NCBI RefSeq assembly: GCF_019393635.1
Contig: NC_057864.1
Span: 482,352,117-482,416,116 of the forward strand
From: Dromiciops gliroides
Lineage: Eukaryota; Chordata; Mammalia; Microbiotheria; Microbiotheriidae
Direction of reading: 5' to 3'
Length of the DNA: 64,000 nt
Below the pieces are notes generated by a model, which saw only the letters and a list, made by a program, of their open reading frames with translations, had not been told where the DNA came from and made no database searches. Shown piece by piece: positions 48,001 through 60,000 of the stretch (position 1 is the first letter of the stretch; every line of letters begins with the position of its first letter). The position numbers and the translations under genes are program-made.

Positions 48001-51000
48001 CATGCGCCAGGCATCGGGCCCTCAAAGACCTTAGAGTCCAGAAATCAACCGTCCAATCATGAAGCACCTGCCCTGTACCAGGCTGGGCCCTGAACATGCA
48101 AGAGAAAGTAGAAGCATTCTGCCTGTAAGCATCTATCTGCCGGTGTGTCTATACGTCTATACACCAAATAAATGCTAATGAACCCTGGCCTCCGAGCAAG
48201 CCCAGGGCTTTCTGCAGCTGGCCTAGTGAGGGGGCAGCAGGAAGGACCAGGCTGACCTGCTCCGGGGGAGACCCCCGTGGAGAGAAAAGTGGCAGATGTG
48301 AGGGGGACACTGGCAGTGGCAGGGGAGGCCTCATCTTGATGGAGGATGTGCGGGCTTGTACTGAGCTGGTCCGTGCTCTTGCTGGCTGCCTACCTGCCTC
48401 CTCACCTCCACCTCAGGGGGTCCCTCTCCTCCCTCACAGCACAGCTCACACACTCGGGTCTCCAGGAAGCCTGCTCCAATCCTACCCCTCCCATCATCTG
48501 GTATTTAGTTCCTTGGCGCTAACTCGATGTATGTTTCCTTTGTAAATGCTTGCATGTGAGTGTGTGTGCGTGTGTGTGCAGGCATACTCATTCGTGACAG
48601 GAGTCATCCAGTCCAAACTCATTTCACAGAAGAGGAAACTGAGGCTCAGGCAGGATGTATGGTCTGCCCATGGTCAGCAGGCTGTGTACCAGAGGCAGCA
48701 GGACTGAGTCAGGGAAGAGTCCAGCTGAGGCTGGATCTCAGGACTTAGCAACATGGGTGAGGTTCGATGATGGTCCACAACCATGCTCTGAAGCTGGGGA
48801 CAATGGAGTTCACCAGAGATGAGGGTTCTCTGGCTGGGGAAGGCAGAAGGCAAGGGGCGAGGGATCCTTGGGTTTAACTAGTTAGTCAGTCAGTCAGTCA
48901 ACAAGCATTTATTAAGCACCTACTAGATGCCAGGCACCGGGCTAAGCACTTGGGATACAAAAAGAGGCAAAGGACAGTCCCTGCTCTCAGCTTCATGGGG
49001 CAATGGGGGAGACACCATGAAAACCGTTGTGTAGAAACAAGGCTAAGGATGGACTAAATTGAGATCACCGGCAGGGGAAAGGATCTGCTATTAAGGGGAC
49101 TGGGAAGGGCTTCTTATAGGAGGTGGCATTTTAGCTGAGATCTGAAGGAAGCAGCAGGGGATGCAGGAGGTGGAGAGAAAACCTGAGCGGGACCAGCCGT
49201 GACCGAATTAACAACAGATTCGCTTCTCTGTAGGCCCCCTAGGTGGCGCCATAGTGCACAGAGTTCCATCCTTGAACTGGTCTTTCTGAGTTCAAATCTG
49301 AACTCAGACACTTACCTGTATGACCCTGGGCAAGTCACTGAACCTTGTTTGCCTCAGTCTACAAAATGAGCTGGAGAAGGAAGTGGGGCAAAGCACTCTA
49401 GTATCTCAGCCAAGAAAACCCCAGATGGGGTCACCTAGAGTCAGACACGATTGAAAAATGACTGAAAAAAATCACACAATTCCCATATGGACACTAGTAT
49501 CTTCCCTTTAAGATAGGGTTAATAATGCCTGCTCCTGGGGCAGCTAGGTGGCCCAGTGGATAGAGCACCAGCCCTGGATTCAGGAGGACCTGAGTTCAAA
49601 TCCGGCCTCAGACACTTAATACTACTAGCTGTGTGACCCTGGGCAAGTCACTTAACCCCAACTGCCTCACCAAAAAAAAAAAAAGTTTACCATAATGCCT
49701 GCTCCCCCAGGATGACTGGTGGGAAGAGAAAACAAGCCTGGAGACGTAACCATCCTTGTTTTCTTCCCCTCCTTGAGAATGAATATAAACAGTATTTTCA
49801 GCTCAGGTGTTCTCTGTAGCTTTGCTACCAGTTGGAGCCAAATAAATGTTGTGAACGACCTTCTAGGTCATCTGCTCTAACCTCCCTCTACTCTTACAGG
49901 TGAGGAGAAGGAAGAAAAGGGAAATCAAGGCTCACACAGCTTGTGGTTCAAAGAAAAGACAAGCCGTGTCCCATGGCCTATGAGCTCACAATAGGAGTCA
50001 GCTCAAGAGGGACTGGGGGGGGGGGACCGACCCCTCCAGACAAAAGTACCAATGACACACATTCAAATGATGCTGAAGAGGAAGAAAAGAGGGAGCTGTC
50101 GGAAGAGTGAGTTAGGGCAGCACAGGAGGCTCACGTCCAGATTTAGGACAATAACTGGAGAGCTGCAAGGGCCTTGAAGGGCCATCAGTCCAACCCTCTT
50201 ATTTTACTGACGGCTTTAGAAACAGCCTGTCAAAGAGCCATGATCCAGGCAGTAAAGAGCAACGGTGGGATTTGAACCCAGGTTCTTGGACTCCAGGACA
50301 ATGTTCTCTCTGTTGCACTGTGCTGTCACAGAAGGAAGACAGATGGATAAGGAAAAAGGAAGATTTTGACAGGAATTGAGATTATGCTCACTGGCCCATG
50401 GGCTACAGACCCCTCTCTCTTCCCTTTAACATAAAGGGAAGTTTCCTACTTTACCAGGCTCTAATTTGATCTTCACAATAACCCTGGGAGGGAGGTAGTA
50501 TTATAGTCTCCATTCTGTAGTCAAGGAATCTGAGGCATCAAAAAATTAAGTGACTTGCCCAGAGTCATACAGCTAGTAAATATCTGGAGCTGAATTTGAA
50601 CTCAAGCCTTCCAGACTCTAGGCCCACCGCTCAATCAAAGTCCCATCCAGCTGTCTCTAGATATTCCACCACTTAGAAAAGGACAAAGCTCAGGGCTTAT
50701 GAGGGTAAGGTAATGGCCCAGGTGAACATGGGCCTATCTCCAAAGAACTTTTCTTTATAAGCAAGGCCAAGACCATTCCCCAAGGAGGAATCTTTTGTTG
50801 TCCTTCATGGACCAGTGGGACGTAGTCATGTGGCCCTTCTAGGAGAATGAGACCTGCTTTCCCATGCGTAAAATGCAGTGCCTCAGACACTTGGAAGCCA
50901 TGTGACCCTAGTCAAGGCCCTTCACCTTGATTGGCCTTATCTGTGTAATGGGGATAAGTAGGGCACCTGCTTCCTTTCGATTCATCATCCCATGAGCATT

Positions 51001-54000
51001 CACTCTCCCAGTTAGTGGGTCATTAGCATGCCGTAAGCATTCCATATTGGTTAGCCCTATCTCCTAACTGAACCTCCCAGTCCTCGAAGGCCAACACCAG
51101 GTCATCCTTGTTGGGTATCTTCCATTGATGCCTCACGTCTCCCCTCACACTTTGGCGGCTGGCCTCAGGCCCACTGTGTAATGAGAATAACTAATGATAA
51201 TAACAACTAATGCATACAGTGCTTACCATGTGCACGGGGCTAAGTGCTTTACAATTATTATCCCACTGGATCCTCACAAGAACCCTGGGAGGGAGGTGCT
51301 GTTACTATTCCCTTTGAAAGATTAGGAAAGGGAGACTCACAGGGCAAGTCACTTGCCCAGGGCCTCGCAGGTAAGTAAGTGTCTGAGGCTGGATTTAAAT
51401 CCAAGTCCTCCTGACCCCCGGGGCCAGTGCTGGGCACCGTGGTGCCCCCTGGCTGCCCATCCACGGCCTCCACTCACAAATATTCTTTGAGTGCCCAGGG
51501 CCATCTCCCCCATGATGCTGAAATGACGGCTGCACCTTTCCCCTTCTTCCTGGGGCTGCAGACTCTGCTGGACGAGAGAACCAGGTGCTACTTACTTGAA
51601 GGCGATGATGTTGGGGTGTTTCAGCTTCCGAAGGTGCTTGATGTCTGTCTCATTCTGCTCCCGCACCTTCTTGATGGCCACCTCCTCCGCTCGGAACTTG
51701 CCCAAGAAGACAGCGCCCTGGGCTCCACTGCCCAGCCACTGCAGCTCTGAGATCTCCTCGAAGGGGACTTCCCAAGTATCTGGGCACACAATGGGGAGAT
51801 GACTGTGAAGAGATCTCTGTCTGAGGGCTCTCGGGAGCTCCCACGCTCCCATGCTCTGAAGTTCCTACCCTAGCGGCCTGCTCAGGGCAAGGCTGTCCTC
51901 CAGGCAAGGCAGGATTCTGGTTTGGGGTCAATACATGATGACAGAAAACAGACCAGGCCTCTGGAGGGTCATTGATTTAGAGCCAGAAGGGACAAGAGGA
52001 ATTGTTATTGATATCTTTGTTTTCAGGTCAAAGACCTTGCCCAGTGTGTTCCAGCCACCCCTCCCTCTCCCAGAGAGCCAATCTTATCATAAAGAATAAA
52101 AAAGAGACACTGTGCTGATTTATTCTGGGGATACAAAGACAAAAAGGGGGGAAAAGGTTTGGCCTCAAGAAACTTATGTTCTACTGGGGGGATAGAAATG
52201 TAGGCAGATAAATCACCACAAGACAATCTGAGGAAGGAGAAAGCGCTGACATGGATGGTGGCACCCGGACTGAGGAGTCTAGAGTCTGTAGACTGCACTG
52301 TTATTACTGTTCCCTTTTCCTTCAAAGTTCAACATCTCTGTTCAGTGAGCTGGGAAGGTGTCGTTTTATCTCTGAACAAGACCCGACTCACTGTTTATTG
52401 GGCGGTGAAGGACAAGCAGGAGATGTCAGCATTAGCCAGAGAGCCACAGATGTAGGGTTCAAAGGACCTCAGAGGCATCTCTCATTTTACAGAGGAAGAT
52501 ATTGAACCCCACAGATATTACTGGAGGGGATCTCCCAAGGTTCTCGCTCAACTGACCAGCTTAGACTAGATCCCCTTTCCAGAGGGAGGAAGGGGATCTG
52601 TAGGTTCAAATAGCCGGAATGACAAGGAATCCTTTAAATTCAGCCACTAAAACAAAAGAATTCTTCTAGCAGTCCCTCAGTTTATCCTCCTTTTGTCTGC
52701 TTATTATTGGTCTATTTCAAGGTGGCTGGGGCCTGCTTACCCTGCAGTGTTGTATTTATGAAAGTCTCTCTAGCTTCCTGGTCTACCTGAGGGTAAAACT
52801 CCACAGACACTCTCCTCCCCAGGGCCGGTTGTCTGGCTCTGCTGTGTACATTGCTTCATCTCCCTTAGAACTAGAACCAATATTGAAACCCTGAGTGATG
52901 GGGATGTGGTTAGACAGATGCACCCTAATGTCCTTTGTGGGTCAGATCCATTTGTACACCTCATAAACTCAGGGAGGGCTGGAAATAAGGGAGAACACAC
53001 AGATAATTTTTCAGACAAGTTTAACCAATCCTTCTCCTGCTCACCAAGCCTTTCACTAGAGCTGCCCAAAACCTACAAAAATTAAGTGAAATCCCAAACG
53101 ACTTTCCCTGGCCACTTTAGTAGCAAAGCCAAGGATCATGAACATGGTAAGAGGCAGCTGGGAAGATCAAGGAGCGTAGCAGGGGAGTTTGGCCCTTCTC
53201 ACCTTGGAGAAAACCAGCTCTGAAAGCAGAATCCTAAGCTGCGATTGCTTTGGGGAGGCCAGAACCTTCCCCCACTTCTCCCCATGTGACCCATGTGCAT
53301 CCCCTCCTCCTCCCAGTAGCACCAACTCTCCTGCCTTGATGCCTTCTTAACCTCATCCCCTTGGCTCCCAATCTCACACCCCAACATCTGTGGTGGGATT
53401 ATTTTACATGGTTCCCACCACCCTACAGAGTTAACTCTTTATTAGGGGATGAGAATGAATCATAGAATATTTGGGAAAGCTCTCAGTGGTTCCCTGGTGC
53501 CTCGTTAGCCTGGCAAATAAGGTCTACCCCAATCAACTTCAGCCTCAGTTCACAGTATTCTTCTTCATAAACTCCACACCCCAGACAAACTGGCTTCTGT
53601 GCTCAGATCTCAACATGCCATCACTAGACCTGTACTAGAAAGCCCAACTAGAAATGGGGGGCCACTAAACTGGACCTAAGGATCCCTGATGCCACACATT
53701 GATTTGGTTTCAAAATGTAGTATTTCTGTTTATTTTCTTAAATAGTTGCCAATTACAGTTTTTTTTAAAGTGAGGCAATTGGGGTTAAGTGACTTGCCCA
53801 GGGTCACACAGCTAGTGTTAGGTGTCTGAGGCCGGATTTGAACTCAGGTACTCCTGACTCCAGGGCCAGTGCTCTATCCACTGTGCCACCTAGCTGCCCC
53901 CCAATTACATTTTAATTTGGTTCAGGCACCACTAGGGAGTTTGGGGGATGACACGCATCGGGTTGGGCAGCTCTCACTTAGACCATTCTCCCGTGTCTGA

Positions 54001-57000
54001 AATGCACTCCAAAATACCACATCCTCCTTACCCAGCATTCTCTTCTTCCTTCAAGTCTCAGCTTAGTTATGATCTCCTCTGAGAAGCCTTTCCCAATTCC
54101 TCTGGATAAGAGTTTCCCTTCATCCTCAAATATTCCAACACCATTTTATCTGGCCATCTCCTTTGTTCTCATCACTCCCCATCTTGTATTGTATTTATCT
54201 GAGTACATGTTATACCCCCCTCAGTAAGTTCCGCAAGGCAGGGACTGCTTCATTTTTTTGTCTTTAGTCCCAGTGTTTAACACAAATCAGCCCCTTAATA
54301 AATTCATTTCATCCATCTGGCCAAAGAATGTGAGCAGTTTTCAAAAGCAGCAGCAGACTAAGTGTGAATAAAGTGTTTAAGAGCCCTAATCACAAGAGAA
54401 TATCAATCACACTGGCAAAAATGGCACAACCTAGAAAAAGCTAATGCTGGAGGGGCTGTGGACAGACAGGTACATTCATTCACTGCTGGAAGGTTGGACC
54501 AACTGTTCTAGAAAGCTCTTTGTAATAATCTGTAAGAGCGACTCAGCTATTCATGCCCTTTGTTAAATCTATTTCACCACTGTTTCTATACCCAAGGAAG
54601 TCACTGTCAGGACAGACCAGAGAACAAGCCAGGTGAGCTGAGAACGTGCCTCTCCTTAAATAGTACCACCTGGGACCCCCTGAAACTTGGGACAGTGCAT
54701 CCTGGAAGTAGTGCCCCACTTTAAGAAGGAGTTAAAAGTCAAGAAATAGGGTAGGTGGGGCAGCTAGGTGGTGCAGTGGATAAAGCATTGGCCCTGGATT
54801 TAGGAGGACCTGAGTCCAAATCTGACCTCAGACACTTGACACTTACTAGCTGTGTGACCCTGGGCAAGTCACTTAACCCCCATTGCCCTGCAAAACAAAG
54901 AAAGAAAGAAAGAGGCTAGGATAATGAGGAGACAGAAAAAGATGCAGACCATCAAAAGTTTCTTTGGTGACAAGGTAGATCCAAATATACCCTCAGTAGA
55001 AGATAACAAAGTCGAAGCTCCTACATCCAAAGCTTCCAAGAAAAATGTGAATTGGAAGTCATTGTCAGAAAGAAAGAAGCCATAGTATGTGTGTGGGCAT
55101 ACATAGAAATACATTATTGCGTGTATGTGCTAACAATGCATACATTCAAACATATGCATATGTACACATGTATGGACACACGTTTGTGTGTATGCACATG
55201 TGTAAAGCGTGTGTCAGCAGTATTTGTTATAGCCAAAAGCTGAAAGTAAAATGTTTTCAGGGATTAGGGACCGGGCTGCTCCTGTACTACAAGGAACAAA
55301 GAACATGAATGATTCAGAGCTACATGGGAAGACTTGCGTCCAATGAAGCAAAGCAAAGAAAGCAGATCAAAAGGAACAACATACACAACTGTCATAAGGT
55401 AAATGGGTCTAAAAGATGATAAAACTGAAGCCAAACACAAGGGCCGATTTTAGTTCCAAATGCTAAGAGGAAGCTGAAAAGTCCTTCCTTTCTGTTAATA
55501 AACTGTAAAGGACAAAAATGGAAAGTGACAGGCGCTGCCAGTCAGAATCACATAAGGAGGCAGCTTTGCTTCCTTTTCTTAAGGGAAGATACTGGTTTTT
55601 TTGGGGGGAGGGGATAACTGTGTCAAAACAAAACATTTCAATTTTTTAAATCTTATTGAGTTGGATTTTGTCCAATGGCCTCATTTTATGGAGGACAGGA
55701 AGGAGGATCAGGAGAGCATGTGGCTTGACTGGGGCCATGCAGGTGGTAACGATAACATCCATGCTATATAAGTGTATATGAACTGACTTCATATAATAAC
55801 TGTCCAACATTTCAATGAGGACAGCATTAATTGTTAAGAACTTCTCGGGCCCAAGTTGCCCCTCTCCACCTTCCTCTCAGGGAACAGGCAGAACAAAGCT
55901 AACGCTCCTATGCTGTTGGCCTTCAGATAGAAGAAGACAGCTTTTGTGTACTCTAGAGGTACCAAACATGTGCTGGGGGCGTGGATGGGGCCCACAATAC
56001 TCTCAAGTGTGGCCCAAACAAGATTAAAATGCAATTAGGAGGGGCAGCTAGGTGACACAGTGGATAGAGCACCAGCCCTGGAGTCAGGAGTACCTGAGTT
56101 CGAATCCGGCCTCAGACACTTAACACTTACTAGTTGTGTGACCCTGGGCAAGTCACTTAACCCCAATTGTCTCACTAAAAAAAAAATGCAATTAGGAGCC
56201 CCATTTCCTTCTGGTGATTTTCATAAAACACCGCCTGCGTGCTCACAAAGCTGTCCCATTACTTAACTCCTCAGTCCTAATCTCCTCATTTGTGAAATGA
56301 GGGGGTTACACTAGCTGGCTTCAGGGATCCCTCCCTCTAGCTTTAGACCTGTGATCCATAGGATCCCTGGACAGGATCTTTCCCTGAATCTTTGAGCTTC
56401 TTGGCTTCTAAGCATAGTAGATGCATCCTTGGGTTAAAGGGTATGTGCAATGTAGTGACTTTTGAAGTACATTTTCCTAGGGTTTTCTAGGGTACCAATT
56501 CACAACTCCATGAACAATGAACTAATGTGCCTGTCTTTTATCAGTCCCGCCAGCATATTCCATCTTTGTCTTTTGTCACCTTGGCTAATCTGATGGGGAA
56601 ACCTCAGAGTTGTTCTGGTGTGTGTTTCTCTTGTTATAAGTGATCTGGAGCAATCTTATATACTATTGTTCATAGTTCGCATTTCTTCCTTTGAAAACTG
56701 CCTGTTTCTATCCATTTTCCATCTACCTACTGGCTTCACATATACTTTTTTTTTTAAAGAAATCATCAATAAAAGAAGTATACAGTTTCTAGTTCTGTTG
56801 ACTTTTATTGCTGTTTATGTATCTTAATTTTTTTTTTTGGTTAAGAGTTTCTAAATTTAGGTTAGGAATTGGCTAGGGCTAGGGGTTTAAGACTCTCAGA
56901 CCTATCTGGAACACTGAAAGCTTAATGGGATTTGTCCAGAGTCACCCAGCCAGGAAGGGACAAAATTTAAATTAAAATGATGTCCCTAATTGTGGAAGAA

Positions 57001-60000
57001 AAATGGAAAGGGATTTTGTTCACCAATCTCTTTTTCTTTTTCTTTTTTTTTTTCCTTTTGTGGGGCAATGGGGGTTAAGTGACTTGCCCAGGTTCACACA
57101 GTTTGTAATTGTCAAGTGTCTGAGGCTGGATTTGAACTCAGGTACTCCTGAATCCAGGGCCCATGCTTTATCCACTGTGCCACCTAGCTACCCCTGTTCA
57201 CCAATCTCACAATCTTTAAATAGACTGGATGATTCTTTTGTGGGTGGGGCAGCGAAGCAGCCTGGGAGAAAGAAGCATCAGGCCAACAGTAAGATGTACT
57301 GCCCCCATACTTCTAATGTGGGACACTTAGGAGGTACCAGAAAGGTGAGACCACAAAGATGAGAGAACCATTAAAAGGACTAAAGACTTGGTGGGTCAGG
57401 GGAATTTCAGTGGTGGGGAAAGAAGAGGATTGGGGTAAGAGGACCTGAGTTCCAATCCTGGCTCATTGTCCACACGACAATGGCCAACTCACCTTCTTCA
57501 TCTCCCTGATAAGTAAGGAGGCTGGGCTAGGTGGCCTTTCTATCTTGGTATGACTGAGTGTCACAGAACACTAGGTGGCGCAGTAGATGGAGCACCTAGG
57601 CCTGGAGTCAGGAAAAAGTGAATTCAAATCCAGCCTTAAACACTTGGTAGCTGTGAGACCCTGGGCAAGTCACATAACCTTGGTTTGTTTCAGTTTTTTC
57701 AACTGAAAAGCGGGGATAATCAGAGCACCAACCTCACAGGGTTGTTGTGAGGATTAATTAAGCAATATGGTGTTTGTAAAGGACTTTGTACAATGCCTGG
57801 GACATAGTCGGTACTATAAAAATGCTAACCACCATTATTATTTTGGGGCAATTGAGAGGAATATGGTAGCATGGGCAGGCTGCCACCCATTATAAACAAG
57901 GAAGTCAGCAGGACAAGCTGTGCCAAGGAAGCTAGCAAAGAAATGCATGATTAAAGAACAAAAGGGGCTTGGTGGGTCACATGATAAGAGAATGGCTCAT
58001 CAGTGGATAGTCGGGTACTCCCTGGCTGTTCTCACATAGCAGAGGAAAGCATGGAGGGCTTCCCTCCTGGGGGGGATGTCTCGATCCCTTGGGCAAACAC
58101 AGAGAAGGTTATGGACAAGAGGTGGGCAGGTACAGGCCACAATCTGGATTCCTGAAGGGAACACCCCCACGGGGAGACGCCAGGACTGTCCCAAAGCATT
58201 CTGGCTTCTGTATCTCCAGTGAAAAGGTTATAAACCCAATACGTTTAACTTGGCCCAGCAAACACTGAGCGAGTCCAAACAGCTGGGCTGAAAAGACTTT
58301 GTGTTTATGCAGGAAGAAAAGAAGAGGAAGTGTTTCAAACCTGTAGTGACTGGGGCAAGGCCCTGACAGGGAAATGCCTGCGGAAATACACGCTGCCAAG
58401 CTGCCCTCCTTCTCGGCCCAGGATCCCAGCAAGACACAAGAAGGGGCAGGGGGGCAGTGAGCCCCTGCAGAGTTAACCTGGGAGCTGAATGCAGGGAGTC
58501 CTTAAACTTGGATGGGAAAACAATTATACCTTCATTTTCACTGATCTCTAACTGAAATCCCACATTTCCTTCACTTTTAAAATTTAAAAATGCAATTCTG
58601 GTGGGTGGAGGTGTAAGGGGGGAGGAACAGCCCTGGGCTTCTCCAGAGGCTGCTCAAGGGGGTCCAGGACACTCACAAACAAGGTTCTGAAAACCTGGTG
58701 GAGGGTGGAGACGAAAAGAAGAGGAGTTGGCAACCTGGCAACCCGAGGAACTGGGCTTGCTTCCTGTCCCTGTATTAGCATTTTCTCCCCCCCAGATTCC
58801 CTCTCTGTAGCCACTACATCATGGGTTGGGGTTAAAAAAAAAAGTTATCTGTGGGAATCAGTAAGACTTGATGTCTGGAGTTTGGGAGTCTAAGATCTAC
58901 GTTCAAATCTTGCCTCGGGTATTTAGTGCCTTGGGACATCTACAAGCCTCAGTTTCTTCATCTGTAAAGTAAGGGGTCTGGATTCCATAGTCTCTGAGGT
59001 CCCTTCTATATCTGAATCCGTGGTCCTATGAGTTTCCTACACAGATGAAATCACGGATCTGCAACAATAACAGAATATGTGTGTATACACACCTGCATCT
59101 ATCTACCCTTCTGACTATTAAGGTATCTGTTTCTCTGGGTACACTCCCAGCCTCATCAGGGCAGGGTCTGCTTCATTCTTGTAAGCCCAGAACCTAGCAC
59201 CCAGCCCTGCACTTAGTAAACCCTTGTTGAAACGAATAGACAAGTCTGTGCGTCTCTCAGCTGAAAGAGGAAGCAACTGTCAAATCCCAGATGTTTAGAG
59301 CTTGAGGACACACTAACGTGCTGCCTTGCACCCTGCTTAGCTCAGGCATTTTATCACTACTTCATGTTTCCTTTGCAGAGCCCAATATATCTCAGAGACA
59401 CCCACTTGGTCCAACAGGCCAAGAGGACACGTCCTCTGGCATGTTTTCTGACAGAGGGGAGTGTCTTAAAAGTAAACCTTTCTTTCTTAGGCTCACCACT
59501 ACCCCAGAAGACCCGGGAGGGGCGGCTGTCCCCCAAAAGGGGTAAATGTGTTAACTCAGTCATTCAAAGGAATATGGGGTGGGAGATGTCTGGTTGAAAG
59601 GGACCTTGGAGCCATCTACCCTGGCCTGTGTATTTTACAGATGAGGATAGATGGGTCCAGCGACTTGCCCTGGGTCACCCAGAGAGTAAATGGCAGAACT
59701 CAAAGAACTCTCCATCCATATGCCCTCAGTTCTGTAATTTACCCAAAGACCAGAAGTTTATGGTAGTTGCAGCAGCAAGAGGGATGGGTTTGGACTCTGG
59801 TCCTGGGATGAAATCCTTGTTCTGGCGTTGATTAGCTGTGTGATCTTAGGGGAGTTGCTTAACCTCTCTGGGCCTGATATCTTCATTTATAAAATGTGAA
59901 GCTGGATTCAATGGCCTCTGAGGCACTGCCCAGCTCTAGAACTATACTGCCCCTCTCTGGGCCTCAGTTTCCTCCTCTGTAAAAAGAGGGCTGGCCTCCA